Shown: one piece after another, positions 1 through 12,707 of the stretch | How positions within the stretch are numbered: position 1 is the first letter of the stretch | Layout of the letters: each line of letters starts with the position of its first letter | Assembly (NCBI GenBank): GCA_025618425.1 | Contig: CM046833.1 | Coordinates: 35,294,467-35,358,466 of the forward strand | Source: Heliocidaris tuberculata | Lineage: Eukaryota > Echinodermata > Echinoidea > Camarodonta > Echinometridae | DNA length: 64,000 nt | Direction: 5' to 3' | Made by a program: the position numbers and the translations under genes | Notes under the pieces: model-generated | What the model was told of the DNA's origin: nothing | Database searches by the model: none | Seen by the model: only the letters and a program-made list of their open reading frames with translations

Positions 1-201
1 TCGATGAGGGGGCACTTGCATCATTTTTTTTTTTGGGGGGGGGACGGGGGGAGGCACAGATCTTCCTTGATGGATGAAAGGTCATCGATTCCTATTATCT
101 TCTTTTCATTTTCCCATCCTGTCTTTCTTTTTGTTTTTTCTTCTTTCTTTTGTTTTCGGGGGGGGGGGATCCGCCCCCTTGTCCCCGTAGCTACGCCTCT
201 G
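1..201. mobile_element. hAT-type MITE, left end cut by window edge
   Basis: The right terminus, read on the minus strand, is CAGAGGCGTAGCTACGGGG, the CAGnGGCGTAGC end typical of many hAT-like nonautonomous elements. The first 25 bases (TCGATGAGGGGGCACTTGC) match the inside of the element at 10079-10315, so both belong to one family. Internal G-runs lie at 35-43 and 159-168. The small open frames here are artefacts of these runs. Confidence 0.6.
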
Positions 202-607
202 AAAATGGTGAGGTTCAGGAAGTGTACGAACAAAAAATAAACCAATGAAGCTCTTCAGAATATGACATAAGATACTCTCTGGCACTTGTTTGTTTAAGCA
301 TATGACGATCGAGATGCAATTGACTTCGCTATGGAAACATCTGTTATCATACATCTAGCCTTACTCGCAGTTGAAATGAGTTTTCTCTTCTAATTAAGAA
401 GGGTTTTAAGTAATACTGGAGTGTATGAAATATCACACTTTATCAAAATAATAACATTACGTGTTATGTGCTAGTTTATGTTTAAGAGACTTTCTTAAAT
501 TCGTTTTTTAATCAGAATTGAAAATCTCATTCAGATTGATTTCAGGCTATATATCACCAGGGTTGGTCAAGTATTCTTGCTATGTATTCTCAAACGTTTA
601 GAAACAA
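202..607. other. Unassigned noncoding stretch
   Basis: AT-rich single-copy-looking sequence. No gene, repeat or RNA recognised. Confidence 0.6.
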
Positions 608-875
608 CCCATTCAAGGTAAGTGCCCACATTTTGTGGTTTGGCTAAGTAACTTTTGATTCAGAGCTCTAAATAATCTATTTTGATTTGTTTTATCATGG
701 GCTCTTTTTATGTATTTATTTTTGATGTGTAAATTATGTATCAGCTTTTTAGCTGCAATGTCGAATTATTTCTAATTTATCTCATCAAATGAAATCATTA
801 AAATATTCCAGGTTTTTGTAATGAAAGAGCAAAAATGTCTGCTTACAATACCCATATTTTGTACAAAAACTGACC
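608..875. mobile_element. Diverged copy of the TTAA/CCCTTTCA MITE family
   Basis: CCACATTTTGTGGTTTGGCT and the following AACTTTTGAT/AGAGCTCTAAA match the element at 12003-12416. GAAAGAGCAAAA, TTCTGC-like and TGACC segments also align. About 120 bp in the middle (roughly 680-805) does not align and may be an insertion. Ends are decayed (CCCATTCAAGG for CCCTTTCAAGA), and the right end is not found. Confidence 0.6.
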
Positions 876-1165
876 TAGTATAACCCAACTTTAAAATGAA
901 AATATAAATTATCATACGGTGTTCCGAGATCCCCATAGAAGATTACTATTTGTAATGAGTTGCAATTCTACTCCATAGTTAGTCATTGCAAATGAGTGAT
1001 TTATAGTTGCGAAAAGTGATTGAATTAATGGCATAATTCGGACAATATCCATTACTCTGGATCATCGCTGGGTTATAGACCTTTGTTACGTCGCAGGATA
1101 TCGACTGAATGCATACTGTTGAGAAATAATGAGTCAAACAGCACATATTTCGGTTTATTTTTCAG

Positions 1166-1393
1166 TTGAGTTCTGCTCACTTCACTATGTTTGGCAGAGG
1201 GAAATGCCCTCTCCTCGCATTCAAAATGTCGTACCCAATCATCTCATCATCTACAGAAAATGTAGCCCCACAACAACTGTTTTTTGATCAAGTTAAGGCC
1301 GGTGAGGCCGACACCGTAAAATTAGTAGTGACAAACCCATTGCACACTCTTCTTTTCCATCACATAACTACCAAATGTTTAGAGGGATCATAA
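1166..1393 (+). other. Open frame of uncertain reality (possible exon)
   Basis: 75 codons, with a TTTTTCAG acceptor-like site just upstream (about 1160-1165). The part LFFDQVKAGEADTVKLVV has ordinary protein composition, distantly like the start of an ankyrin unit, and is GC-richer than its flanks. I do not recognise it, see no second exon, and it may be chance. Confidence 0.15.
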
Positions 1394-2071
1394 TACTTAA
1401 AAATCATTTGGTGAGCCCTCTCTCCATTTCATTACCCCATTTACAATTCGAATCGCCTTTGACATGAACTTCATGAAATCATTGAAAGCAAGCCATTGAA
1501 ACACTCGTGTCATAATTTATCCACAAGTCCCCAAATAATTAGAACTGACGCTCACCTTTCTTGGCCATTATCATCGTATTCTTTCTTCTTATTACGAACT
1601 CTTTTTCACTTTTCTACCCTGACTCGTATCATTAATACTTCCCCGTACATTTAAATCTCACATTTAATTCCACTTGAAACACGTCTTGCAAAGAAATACA
1701 TTTATTAATCAGTTACAGAAGCTAGTGTCAATTGAATCATCATCATTATTTATGATTATTTTTTTTTCAGAATAATTTCAGACAATCATGACAATGGAGC
1801 TACGTAGTAAACCACAATCATATTTATTCCGAGAAAAGCGTAGCAAGGATAGAATCAAGTCGAATAATTTGAGAGATTTGAGGTCAATAAGTTTAGATTC
1901 TTGATATCTTAAGCCACCAAACAAGGAAGGAAATAGGAAAGGAATTGGTGCTGAAATATTACTAATTCATAACGAAGTCCTGAAACCGCAGCGATGCTTT
2001 CTTGTAAAGGTGTAAGGTGACATCTGATTATTGTCTCCACTGATTTTTAGAGTTACCATTTGCTCCCCTCC
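1394..2071. other. Unassigned noncoding stretch
   Basis: AT-rich, with no gene or repeat recognised apart from a short T-run near 1760. Confidence 0.6.
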
Positions 2072-2134
2072 CCCTTCCCCCCCCCCCAAAAAAAAAAAAA
2101 AGAAAAAAGAAAGAAGAAAGAAAGAAAGAAAGAG

Positions 2135-2169
<35 letters not shown>

Positions 2170-2236
2170 AAAGAAAAAAATAAATAAATGAAAAAAGTAC
2201 AAAAATAAATGAATAAATAAATGAAATAGAATAAAA
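2072..2236. repeat. C-run / A-run / (GAAA)n / (AAAT)n compound microsatellite
   Basis: An 11-C block, then 13 or more A, then GAAA units with interruptions, then AAAT/AATG units. The minus-strand open frames rich in Phe, Leu and Ser are translations of this repeat. Confidence 0.95.
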
Positions 2237-3017
2237 CAAATAAAAACAACCAGGTTCTGTCCGAGTCGATTTAGACCAAAAAGTGACATCTGACCATGCA
2301 CTAGACCAAATATCTCTAAATAATTTTCCACCTACGCTAATGGGAACAAAATTTCAATTACATGTAATAAAGTTTCAAGAAAGATCACCAGATTACCATA
2401 AAATATTTGAACATACTCTACAAACCTGGTTTACAAGTCTAAAGCCGTTATATAATCCTGATATAATCTTAATGTAGTAACTTGTAATTCTTCAAAATAT
2501 TGGCGTAGCATGGGTCCAGCCATTACGAGGGCATTGTTGTCAAGGGGTGGGATGGGGTCGTATCATACTCTTTTTATATTGCTTTACCCCTCTCTCATTA
2601 TTTTTCTTTTCTCTCCGTTCGATGGTAAGGGTATAGGCAGTGGTAGATTTGAGGGCTCGACTGGCCTGTGACTCCCCCTTTAAGAAACAAACTTGGCATA
2701 CCTTAAATACACAACAACAACGAAAATGCCCCTTAATGGTGTCAATTTTCTTAATTGTGCCCCCTTTCAGAAAAACCGTTACGGTACGCCCTACCTAACT
2801 ACGTAATGACGCCATTTCTGCTATCCTTTGACATGTAAGGGTCAGTATGGTTCCGATGCACATCCAGGCTATTAACCCTGTTACTACCGAGTCAGGGACA
2901 TGGTGATTTCCACCATGTTTCCACCCCATCCTGCATGTATGTACGCCATGTCCATTTTATCAATGCCTAATGGATGACGTCATGATTGGAATGTTTGTCT
3001 GGTGTGAATCGAATCCA
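2237..3017. other. Unassigned, with hAT-like terminal motifs
   Basis: Contains TTGGCGTAGCATGGG at 2501 and GGCAGTGGTAGATTTGAGG at 2637, both like left ends of CAGTGGCGTAGC-type hAT MITEs. Matching right ends were not found. Otherwise unassigned; the open frame at 2283-2477 has no recognisable feature. Confidence 0.4.
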
Positions 3018-3490
<473 letters not shown>

Positions 3491-4930
3491 TGAGAAGTGG
3501 GAATGGGGACCAACTTCCTACCACTCAGAACGCAGCCCCAGTCATGCCAGTGGATTAAATTGATGAGTAGAAATGCGTACATGGGTATGATGGGTGCTGC
3601 CCAACTTGTAACCGTTCGAAGGCTTACTATAAGAAACTCAAAAAAGGGGGCTGAGGATTTTTTTTGTCTTTGTTTTTGTGTGTGTTTGTTTGTTTGTCTA
3701 TCGCTTGTTTATTTGTTGTTGTTTTGTTTTGGTTTTTGTATTTTTTTTCTTCTTCAAACCATTGCCCAATAGTTGTGACGTAGTGATCAATAGCCAATTC
3801 TATATCCATAGTTCTTTCCAATCAGCGGCAAATTATTCTGACATGCAGTACATAAGTTAAAGGGGTTTCATCATGTTCATGCAGAGCAATCCTTCTCATA
3901 CAACATTGCCACTATGATTTTATTTTACATGGAAATACAAAATATGAGAATTTTTAAAATGTTCTTCACCCTCTCCAGTAATCAAGACTCACTTTAAACT
4001 TTCAACTAAAACATGTAAAAGAAAGCGCCAAGTGTCACTTCTGCACTGTGGCACCCAAGTTGAACCCATCGCGTTGCTGGTATCGAAACGTCCGATGCTA
4101 TTTCCCGCATAATTCCTGCCTTATCGGTAGCAAGGCAGGAACCAGTCTAACATCAAAGCGGAGATTCGCAATCTAATTTGTGGGAAATTACCACAAGTGA
4201 TGTCTTCCAAGTACACGAAGTGACAGTCCCTTGCCAAACCTTCATTATGCTCGTGTACATGTATCTTTACTAGAAACATGCAAACAGAAAATCCCCAACT
4301 TATGTCAAAAGTGAGCCTCGAAAACTTGATTTGCCAATTTTACATTATTTGGAGTTGAACAAATGTTACTTTATATGCCATCATTATGTTGTTCAAGGCT
4401 TGTTTAAGCAAGCGCTTTAGCAAATAGGAAAGAAGATTATACTTAAAATGTTGTTTCTTCAAATGTGAAATGCAAAATGAGATTATTTTTTTTTCAATAC
4501 AGGTATAATATATCAAGACGATTCATGATCATTATGATTGCCTTTACCGGTGCGTCGAAGTACACAATGCAGGGTTTAAATCACAGGGTTGTAAGCCTTA
4601 TTTATATCCTGGTCCATCCATTCCTCTAGAGTCTATTCCTCCATAGTATTCTTAATTTACCCTCCCTCAATAACGTCAATAGTCCAAAATTTCACCCCTA
4701 ACTTTGATCTTTAAACAAGCATTCGTTTTAAAAGACAAATGACTAATCTTGAATTAACTCCCTTTTTTAGGTAACAGATATTGTACACTGCAAAATTCTA
4801 CTTTTATTTTCCATCTTTCTGTCAAGGCACCATAATTGTTAATGATAGATATCAGGGCTTTACTGGTCATAATAATAAAATAATATATGATATCCAGACA
4901 AATTTAGGTGAGAAAGACTTCTTTTCCTTT
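3491..4930. other. Unassigned noncoding stretch
   Basis: T-rich GTTT/TTTG block at 3656-3750. The rest is AT-rich and unrecognised. Confidence 0.55.
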
Positions 4931-5124
4931 CTCCTTCTTCTTCTTCTTCTTCTTCTTCTTCTTCTTCTTCTTCTTCTTCTTCTTCTTCTTCTTCTTCTTC
5001 TTCTTCTTCTTCTTCTTCTTCTTCTTCTTCTTCTTCTTCTTCTTCTTCTTCTTCTTCTTCTTCTTCTTCTTCTTCTTCCTTCTTCTTCTTCTTCTTCTTC
5101 TTCTTTTTTGTGGGGGGGGGGGGG
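4931..5124. repeat. (CTT)n microsatellite, about 175 bp, ending in T- and G-runs
   Basis: Nearly pure CTT from 4931 to 5105 with one interruption at 5079, then TTTTTTG and a 12-13 G run. The long poly-Leu, poly-Phe and poly-Arg frames on both strands come from it. Confidence 0.97.
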
Positions 5125-5228
5125 CAACAATCTACCTGGCTACGGACAAATGAATCAGATCCGCAAGATGTTACATAACTTTTGTCAAAAAGTGCGAGAT
5201 GACAAGGAGATGAGAGAATGAGAGTTAT

Positions 5229-5696
5229 AGAGAGGGGCAGAGAGAGAGAGAGAGAGAGAGAGGGAGGGAGAGAGGGAGAGAGGGAGAGAGAGAAGGAAAA
5301 TAAACAGAGAAAGGGAGAGGAAGAGATACAGAAAAAGATGAAACAGAAAGAGAGAAAAAGAGAGGAGTAGATAGAGAGAAAGAGAGAGAGTAAGGGGGAA
5401 AGTAAGAGACACAGGGGAAGAGGAATGACGGTAAATATAAGGAAAGAAAGAGAGAGAGAGATTGGGGAGGGGAGAATGAGGATAGAGAAAAGAGGGATAG
5501 AGGGAGAGGGGGAAGATAGGGAGAGAGAAAATAGAGGAAGAGATTGAAATATGGAATATTAGGGGAATAGTTATGTAAGAGACACGGGGGGAAGAGGAAT
5601 GGTGGTAAATAATAAGGAAAGAAACAAAGACAGAGAGATGGGAGGAAGAATGAGAGGCTGAGAGAGGGAGGAGAGAGAGGAGGGGGGGGCGGGATA
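5229..5696. repeat. GA-rich purine tract
   Basis: Degenerate AG/GAGAGGGA/GAAAGA repeat over about 470 bp. An internal duplication shares GAGACACRGGGGAAGAGGAATG (two pieces, near 5407 and 5579), so part arose by copying longer units. Confidence 0.9.
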
Positions 5697-8600
5697 GGAT
5701 GTTAAGACAATTGTAATGATATACAATGAGAGACTAAACTCTTCTCAGGTTTCCATCTATAAACAGTTCAAATTAAGGCCTAAATGTACAATTAAAACCG
5801 GCCTTGACTCTATATCGCATCTAGCGTCAGCTAAGTTCGTTTCTACTCCATAATTAATATGGGATCCTTATAAATGATAGAATATTTCAAAACCGCGGTA
5901 ATGTTCATTCTATCACAAAGAAAACAGGACGAAAGGGATAAAGTACGATGAAAAGCACAAGTCAGATCACACAGACAAAGCTTTATAGGTGAGCCATAAT
6001 TCAATGAGCCTATTGATGAAGGATAGATAGGCTATAAGAACTCAACTTAATTAATAGATTATAATGATGTATATTGGTAGTGTGCACTCAGCAGCTGGTG
6101 AAAGGAGCTGAAGGGGGAGATAAACGCTCGTAAATCTTTCATATTCATGTGACATAAAAACCAATAGTCAAAGACAATTAGGAATTAGTAAGAGGAGACT
6201 CTACCCATACGGTTTCCCATTTCGCGCGCGCCACTCAGCGGTTGAAGACAACAAGCAAGAGGATTCCGTGCCGCTACGAACGGCCTGCTAACAGGCTGTA
6301 CACCGGCTGGTTTTCCGCAGTTAGCACTGGCGTAGATTTGAGAATGCGTTGGATTTAGCAAGATATAAGGATACATTTTGACAGATTTGTAGATTAGAAG
6401 ATAGAAGCCAAGCTCAAGGGTCATTATTGTGTCCGACCAACTTTGGGCAATTTATACCAAATTAAAACTCATCTTTCTTTCTCCATCTTTCTCAACCCTG
6501 GGGTAAAATTTATCACAACTGGACTAAATAGAGACCTACTGGAGCGCTTGGCCTAAATTGCTGGTCTTACATCTTAGCATGATAACTACCATCATATTGG
6601 GCATCTAAACCAAGAGTTTCTAGGAGTGATGAGCAAAACTGAAAAAGACAGCTTTTCTTTTAAGTACCTTACATTTGGTTTTTGTATCCAAACGTATATA
6701 GTGTTTTGACTTCAAGTGCGAGTTTCATGTTAACTTCGAAACTTAGACGATTGCACGGGATCATTATTTCTTTGAAATCTTGAAGTGCCGTTAAAACAAG
6801 GTATAAAACTAGAATAACACTTGCTAATAAAAAATGAAAAATGAATGAACATTAACTACAAGAAACAAAATCCAGGAAATAGGTTTCTCGGAACAAAAAT
6901 CTGGCAGCTATGCTATATAGTAATCTGTAATGATATTATTATACATGTCAATAACCTGAATATAATTATACAATATGAAGAGACATTTACGATATTCACC
7001 TTGATAATAACGATAAGTCTATAAACAAGTAACAGTCCTGCCTCTAGAACTTAATTCGAACTCTTCTGAAAAAAATGTTACAATTTTTTTTTAATAAGAA
7101 GAATAAATTAATAAAGAAGAAGAAATTCGATGAATACAAGCATTTGTTCATATGTTTTACCTTTAATTGAATTCATGAAAAATCCTGAGAATATAATGGC
7201 ATCCTAATGAGGAAAATTAGAAAAAAAAAAGTGCTTGAACTTTCACTGTACAGCTGTATGGTTGTATATGACTTGTTGCTGCATAATATACAAGAAGTAT
7301 CATCTTGAAACTGAAAGACACTCAACACGACTTACACAATTGCGCCTCTGTATTAATCTGACTTACAAATTGCCAATATTCAGAATGAGAGAAAAGACCC
7401 ACTTGTAATGAATTACCTGCTGAACATCTAGGGAATACATTTTTAAAAGGTTCACGTATCTATGGTCAATAGCATTAATATACAATGGATCTTATAATTG
7501 ATTTATTGATAATTGCTAGTTACCATGCGGTATAGAAATCCATTGTTATTAATTGCATACTCATGCGTTTTGTAAGCTACGTAAAAGTAAATGAAACAGC
7601 TTTTACAAATAGCATTTTGACACAAAATTAGGCACGTGATATGAGATACATACCTCAATCATGTACATCTTTTTAAATATACGATATGCAGCCACTGTGT
7701 GGCTCTTAATACTTTACAAAGTATCATTCTGGTTACAAGCTAAAATGTAAAACCTAATAAAAACATGCTTGATAAGTCTGTTTATTCAAAGAGGTTTACT
7801 TTACTTTCGTTTGCTATAATTTTTATTTTCATCTATTCATATTTAGATTACTGGTATCTGGTTTAAGAATCCGATTGGTTCTGCCAATGCTTGTTCTTCC
7901 ATTTAGTTCTACGATGCTCCCAAATTGCTTCGGAAAATATGAAAATATTCATCAAAATGGAATAGAAATATATATCCCATATATCTTACATTAGCCTATG
8001 CATTTTTAACTGCATTTTTACCTACATAATATCTAAACAAAATGTATACGTCAATGTATTTGAATGGGCTTCTATTGAGGCGAATTTGATTCTGTACATA
8101 TCATCCTATAACGTCTGATTAGTGTAAACTTTGACATTATCTTTTCGAATCATTCCGGATATTCTAACAGGAAATCACTCGGGAACAAAGGCCGGAAGGA
8201 CCATCCAGATTTTTTTTTTCTTTTTTGGCGAATACCATTTTTTGCTTTACCAGTGTCTCTCACTTGGTTTCAAGCAGAACGAAACATAACTGGTAGAGTC
8301 ATTTGGGTCCCAGGACAACATAAACCAAGTGATAAACCAGAATTATGGGGTCGGTTTCGAAATGATAGTTCAGTTAGGTCTGAGAAATGTTAATTCTTGA
8401 AATTCTTGAAATATTTTCAGGTACAGGGCGTATCCAGCATAGATAGGGTACGCCCCCCCCCCCTCTGTTTCCATTCATATACTTATGATTCAAACCAAAA
8501 TAGTTTTCAGTTGGTAAGAGGGGGGGGGGTCGTCCATCGGTTAGCCAATTTTTTTGATACACCACTAATTTATCATTATGATATTGCCATATAAGTAGGG

Positions 8601-9459
8601 AAAATATCAACAATATCAACACTAAATGTAAACAGAAATTATGAATATCTAAATCTTCATCTCTTTCTTCTAATATACGGAATTATTTTGGAAAAAAGAA
8701 AGGAAAATCGACAATGTTCATGCTGGCACTTTTTGCTCCAAGTCTTCCGCTTTATTCTCTGGAGTCAGAAACAAAATTATTACTCCTTTAAATAGTGACG
8801 AGACTTTTTGGCGCCCGGTGTAATGTTCCGTTTCCTAAAGCAATGTATTATTCCATATTTCGGGCCGCTAGTACCACATTGTTTTTTTACTTGGAAAAAT
8901 CTCTTCGTGTATGCAACATACGTTCGTTTTCGACATGTTGTGGTCCATGTATTAAGGCTATGGGAATTAGGGAATCAAGTAGTCAACGGGTTAAGGGTGT
9001 TAGGAATTTTTGTAACAATCGATTGTTCGATAATGTTTGATCTGAGGGTTCTGGGGGGAATTGCACTGGCGAATTGCCTGAATAAAGCTTTCGGCCATAG
9101 CCTTCTTCACTGGGTCATTGCTATTTAGAAGAAGAAAAAAAATCAGCGATGGCATTCAAAACGAATATAGACCCTGGATAATCATAATTACCACAATCAT
9201 GGTAACATAGACGTAAGGACGAAGTGGGAGAAGCATTAGATCACCACAATCTCCTAGAAATTTGTCTTACCATGCATTCGTATATTCTTTGGACGAGTGA
9301 GAAGTTTTACATTTTGATTGAATCACTTTTTACATACAATGTAATGGATTCTACGTAGATTTGCTTTTACACCTGTCTGGCCTGTATACATCTCTTCCCA
9401 AGTGTAAAAATGGGTGCCAACATTATTTGTGTTCGTGCGCCCGTAGAAAGCGTCTGACT
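5697..9459. other. Unassigned AT-rich region
   Basis: No gene recognised. Notable: alternating GCGCGCGC at 6224-6231, and a C-run (8451-8462) facing a G-run (8520-8529) about 70 bp apart, which could pair. An open frame at 8808-9128 (106 codons, hydrophobic) has no recognisable motif and is probably chance. Confidence 0.5.
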
Positions 9460-9463
9460 TTAA

Positions 9464-9535
9464 CCCATTGACTACTGAATTCTCTCATCCCCATATGCAT
9501 AATACAGGGACCATCAGGTTCTAGTGGGCAATGGG
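9464..9535. mobile_element. 72-bp MITE with TTAA duplications
   Basis: Flanked by TTAA on both sides (9460-9463 and 9536-9539). Termini CCCATTGACTACT and AGTGGGCAATGGG are imperfect inverted repeats. TTAA target duplication with a CCC start is the piggyBac pattern (established knowledge). Too short to code. Confidence 0.6.
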
Positions 9536-9539
9536 TTAA

Positions 9540-10078
9540 TGATCCCCAGAGGAGTGAAAATGATGCTCATAATGTGCGGAATAGCAATTCAATCCAATGA
9601 CCAGGAATTAATCATTACTTCTAAAACACTTAGAAACAGTCGAATCAAGCGTGATACAAAATTAATGTAGCTTATATAATTAATGTCATCTTTTTTATTT
9701 TGAAACTACGTTGGTAACTTTGTTGATTTGTATTAAATCAATTCGAATGATGCAATTTCTTAGGCCAAAACGATCTCATTATGATGCAAGCTAACTAATG
9801 GCATTTGATTCCCAAAGCAAGGTAATCTTTGTTGCGTTGGGTGTATTTCGAGTTCGTTTATTTCCTGTTCAGAAGTGCTCATTATATCACTGGCAGAAAT
9901 ATCAGAAAGCGATCATCACAAAGAAATATTATTAAACATCTTAAGATTATTGACTTTACCCGAAGGAGGAAATAACTGTTTGACATTAGTCTCTCTGCAC
10001 ACACGTTAACTTCTGATAAGATGGTTATGGAGACGTGCACGCTGTTCCCATTAAAGTGTTTATACTAGTTGTTTCTGT
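9540..10078. other. Unassigned noncoding stretch
   Basis: AT-rich; nothing recognised. Confidence 0.6.
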
Positions 10079-10315
10079 CGGTGGTGTAGCGTGGGGTCAG
10101 TCGTTGAGGGGGCGCTGGTGTCATGGGTGGGGGGCGCACTGGACTTTATAGCTGTCTGAAATGTCTGAACAGTATTAAGGGGATGGAATGGGGGTCATGA
10201 GATTTCATTTAGAGTCGTCTTACTCTCTTCCGTAGGCTTACCTCCTTGTCTTATGTTAGCCATTCGATGGATGGGAGGGGGACACTTGTCCGCGTACCCC
10301 CTAGCTTTGCCACTG
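10079..10315. mobile_element. 237-bp hAT-type MITE
   Basis: Left end CGGTGGTGTAGCGTGGGG; right end on the minus strand CAGTGGCAAAGCTAGGGGG. Flanks GTTTCTGT and GTTTCCAT match at 6 of 8 positions, consistent with an old 8-bp hAT target duplication. The inside matches the partial element at 1-201. No transposase. Confidence 0.65.
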
Positions 10316-10716
10316 GTTTCCATAAAGTGTTACTCATAAACAAGTTAATAGTATTATTGCTGTTAAATTTCCTTTGATTGTGGAAGAATATTTTAGTAGC
10401 AATGTTATGAAATGCCTTGATATTCCTAATATAAGTGGTAATAGCATAACACTTTGTAACACATTTTGATGCCACATGCATGTGTGGAAAGTCATTATAT
10501 CCATAGTTGTGTGCAGTGATTAAATGTGTGTAATTTTTATTAGCAAGATTGGGTCAACTAGTCATCGTTTTGATATTTCCAAAACTTCAACATATGCAAA
10601 TATTCTTCTGTACTAAATAATTTACCCTTTCCAATAATTTATTTTGCAATGGATTCGCATGACCAGGTAATCAATTTCATCTCCAATTGTATCCATAATC
10701 ATGATGAATCATATTA
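10316..10716. other. Unassigned noncoding stretch
   Basis: AT-rich; nothing recognised. Confidence 0.6.
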
Positions 10717-10764
10717 GATCAAATCAAATCAAATCAAATCAAATCAAATCAAATCAAATCAAAT
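10717..10764. repeat. (AAATC)n pentanucleotide microsatellite
   Basis: About nine uninterrupted AAATC units after ATTAGATC. Confidence 0.97.
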
Positions 10765-11368
10765 TATTCCCACAAAGACAACGCGTTATACTATACGTAT
10801 ATGAAAGTATTTGATAACAGATGTTATTGGAAATTAGCAATGCATGCTATGTTCTCCATTCAGTCAAGTCATTGATATTTCCTTTAAGAGCTAAGAAGTG
10901 GAGATGTATCTAATTACCTCTAACGATAATATAAATGTATAACTTTTCGATTGTGGTTTTGAATGGGTTTGTTTCGATTCTTAAGGCTCTTTGGACTATT
11001 AAATTGTATATATATTGGTGTGAGGTAAACATTTGTATCTAATGGGATACATAGAGATAACAAATATTGAAAATAATTAAAATTGTAAGTACTTTTGAAA
11101 GCAATATTTTCTATAATTTTAGATGATTTTTTTTTCAGTACCGGTAGTTACTTCATGATAGTAACTAAAATTATTGAACTAGGGTTTCATGGTATGAACA
11201 ACTTCGACTATAAAACTCATATAATGAAATATGAAGGTTATGAGTTAAGATGTAATTAGATTTTTGCTTAAATTAAAGAAAAAAGTATAGGCCTATTGGC
11301 CTATTGAACATAACCAAATTTAGAAGTATGCTTTTTTACCTATTGCACACAAGCTGTAATATCGATTG
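10765..11368. other. Unassigned noncoding stretch
   Basis: AT-rich. A short GGCCTATT tandem lies near 11290-11305. Nothing else recognised. Confidence 0.6.
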
Positions 11369-11409
11369 CGTTTGTTTTGTTTTGTTTTGTTTTGTTTTGT
11401 TTTGTTTTA
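11369..11409. repeat. (GTTTT)n pentanucleotide microsatellite
   Basis: About eight GTTTT units. Confidence 0.97.
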
Positions 11410-11635
11410 GAAAAGCTATATAACACATGTGAATACAATAGGCGCATGCGTCAGTAATTCAACGCGATCGTTGCACTGTTCATTTTTGCATCCACCTTGT
11501 CTACGATGTCAATCTCACCTTGCTCGTCTAAAACCGCTCCGGTCCTTGACGCAGTTCAACCGTTACGTCAGCCTTATGTTCAACGGTATAATTCCTATGC
11601 GCTATCTATAGATGACGTCTTTGTAAAGCCCTGAA

Positions 11636-11763
11636 GAGCGTTTCAAGCGTTTTGTCAGTGATTTTAATGACAAACTTGCTCTCAGCCAATCAGATGCAAG
11701 GATTTCAGTAGATTATAACAGTTGTCGGTAAAAATCACTAACAAAACGCTTGATGAAACGCTC
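11636..11763. mobile_element. MITE, GAGCGTTTCATCAAGCG family, copy 1
   Basis: Inverted termini GAGCGTTTCAAGCGTTTTG and, on the minus strand, GAGCGTTTCATCAAGCG, then CAGTGATTTT inside. The middle holds AGCCAATCAGATGCAAGGAT. The same sequence, reversed, is at 47034-47172, and a decayed copy is at 35666-35770. Confidence 0.8.
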
Positions 11764-12545
11764 CCCTGGTTACACGAGGCGCCATTTGCTGACATTAGGA
11801 CAGCGTCAGTCATTGGTGCGGTCTTTTGTGAGGCATGATATCTTTTAAAAAGTGACTGCAAAACGAACAGGCAAATAATACTTTTAATAACTAGTGTATG
11901 GCCTAAATGCCTTCACAAGAGGCGTCATTTCGACTGCGTCACTACCTGCGTTATTCGAGCCTGTGAAGATGGTGAAGGCAATTAACTCATAAACTAGTTA
12001 TTAACCCTTTCAAGACAAATGACCACATTTTGTGGTTTGGCTCAATAACTTTTGATCCAGAGCTCTAAAAAATATACCAGATGCACGAGTAGAAAGAGCA
12101 AAATTTTCTGCACACACTATGTCCATTTTTATTGCATGACCATATTGCGTTTGATGCCAGGAATTTTAAAAACAAGAATAAGCTTTGAGATCCTTAAATT
12201 GGCAACACACTGAGAGGTTTAAAATCATTGTTTTTCATCAAAATTGGCAATTTCTTTCAACTATTCAACAAATTTCTAACCATGTATATTGTTTTCAAAG
12301 ACTTTACACCTTATTTGAACCATGTAGCACTAAAAGAAAAATATTACTGTTGCCAATTTGAAGAACAAAATGTGATCAATTTAGCCCTTAAATAATCCCT
12401 GTCCTGAAAGGGTTAAAGGAATTGTTAGCACTGTTCATTTTACAATCACATTTTCAACAACATGACTCTTTCATGACGTGCAAACCACTATACAATTCAC
12501 TGACGCGGTCCTAACGTCAGCAAATGGCTCCTTGAGTGAACCGGG
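11764..12545. mobile_element. Inverted-repeat element carrying a nested TTAA element
   Basis: Left arm CCCTGGTTACACGAGGCGCC continuing GCTGACATTAGGACAGCGTCAGT. The right arm on the minus strand reads CCCGGTTCACTCAAGGAGCC continuing GCTGACGTTAGGACCGCGTCAGT. A second copy of the same kind of ends lies at 16235-16407. Inside, 11884-11895 and 11994-12005 are a perfect 12-bp inverted pair (TTAATAACTAGT). The insert at 12003-12416 belongs to another family. No coding capacity seen. Confidence 0.7.
12003..12416. mobile_element. TTAA-flanked piggyBac-type nonautonomous element (nested)
   Basis: TTAA on both sides (11999-12006 region and 12417-12420 region, overlapping the ends by a base or two in my count). 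Termini CCCTTTCAAGACA and TGTCCTGAAAGGG are inverted repeats. CCCT ends plus TTAA duplication is the piggyBac signature. It sits inside the 11764-12545 element, so it inserted later. A diverged relative is at 608-875. Confidence 0.75.
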
Positions 12546-12559
12546 TACTAAAACATTTG

Positions 12560-12704
12560 GGGCCCGTTGCACAAAACTTGCGTTTAATCGCAACTCCTAA
12601 AAATCAAACGCAAGTCCTAAATGCGCACTTCTGATTGGCTGAAAATAAAGTTGCGTTTGATTTTCCTGAGTTGCGTTCAAACGCAAGTTTTGTGCAACGG
12701 GCCC
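12560..12704. mobile_element. 145-bp MITE with GGGCCCGTTGCAC ends
   Basis: Long inverted termini: GGGCCCGTTGCACAAAAC at both ends, extending through TTGCGTTTRATCGCAACTC-like sequence. Flanked by TTG on both sides (12557-12559 and 12705-12707). The middle holds CTGATTGGCTG (reverse CCAATCAG). The open frame across it is spurious. Confidence 0.85.
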
Positions 12705-12707
12705 TTG

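Noticed and set aside
608..620. Splice donor CAAGGTAAGT as the end of a 5' erg exon
   Set aside because: The string lies in a MITE terminus homologous to 12003; no start codon or matching coding sequence precedes it.
4781..5221. Long poly-Leu, poly-Phe and poly-Arg frames
   Set aside because: Pure translation of the CTT microsatellite; different residues in each frame and no unique protein sequence.
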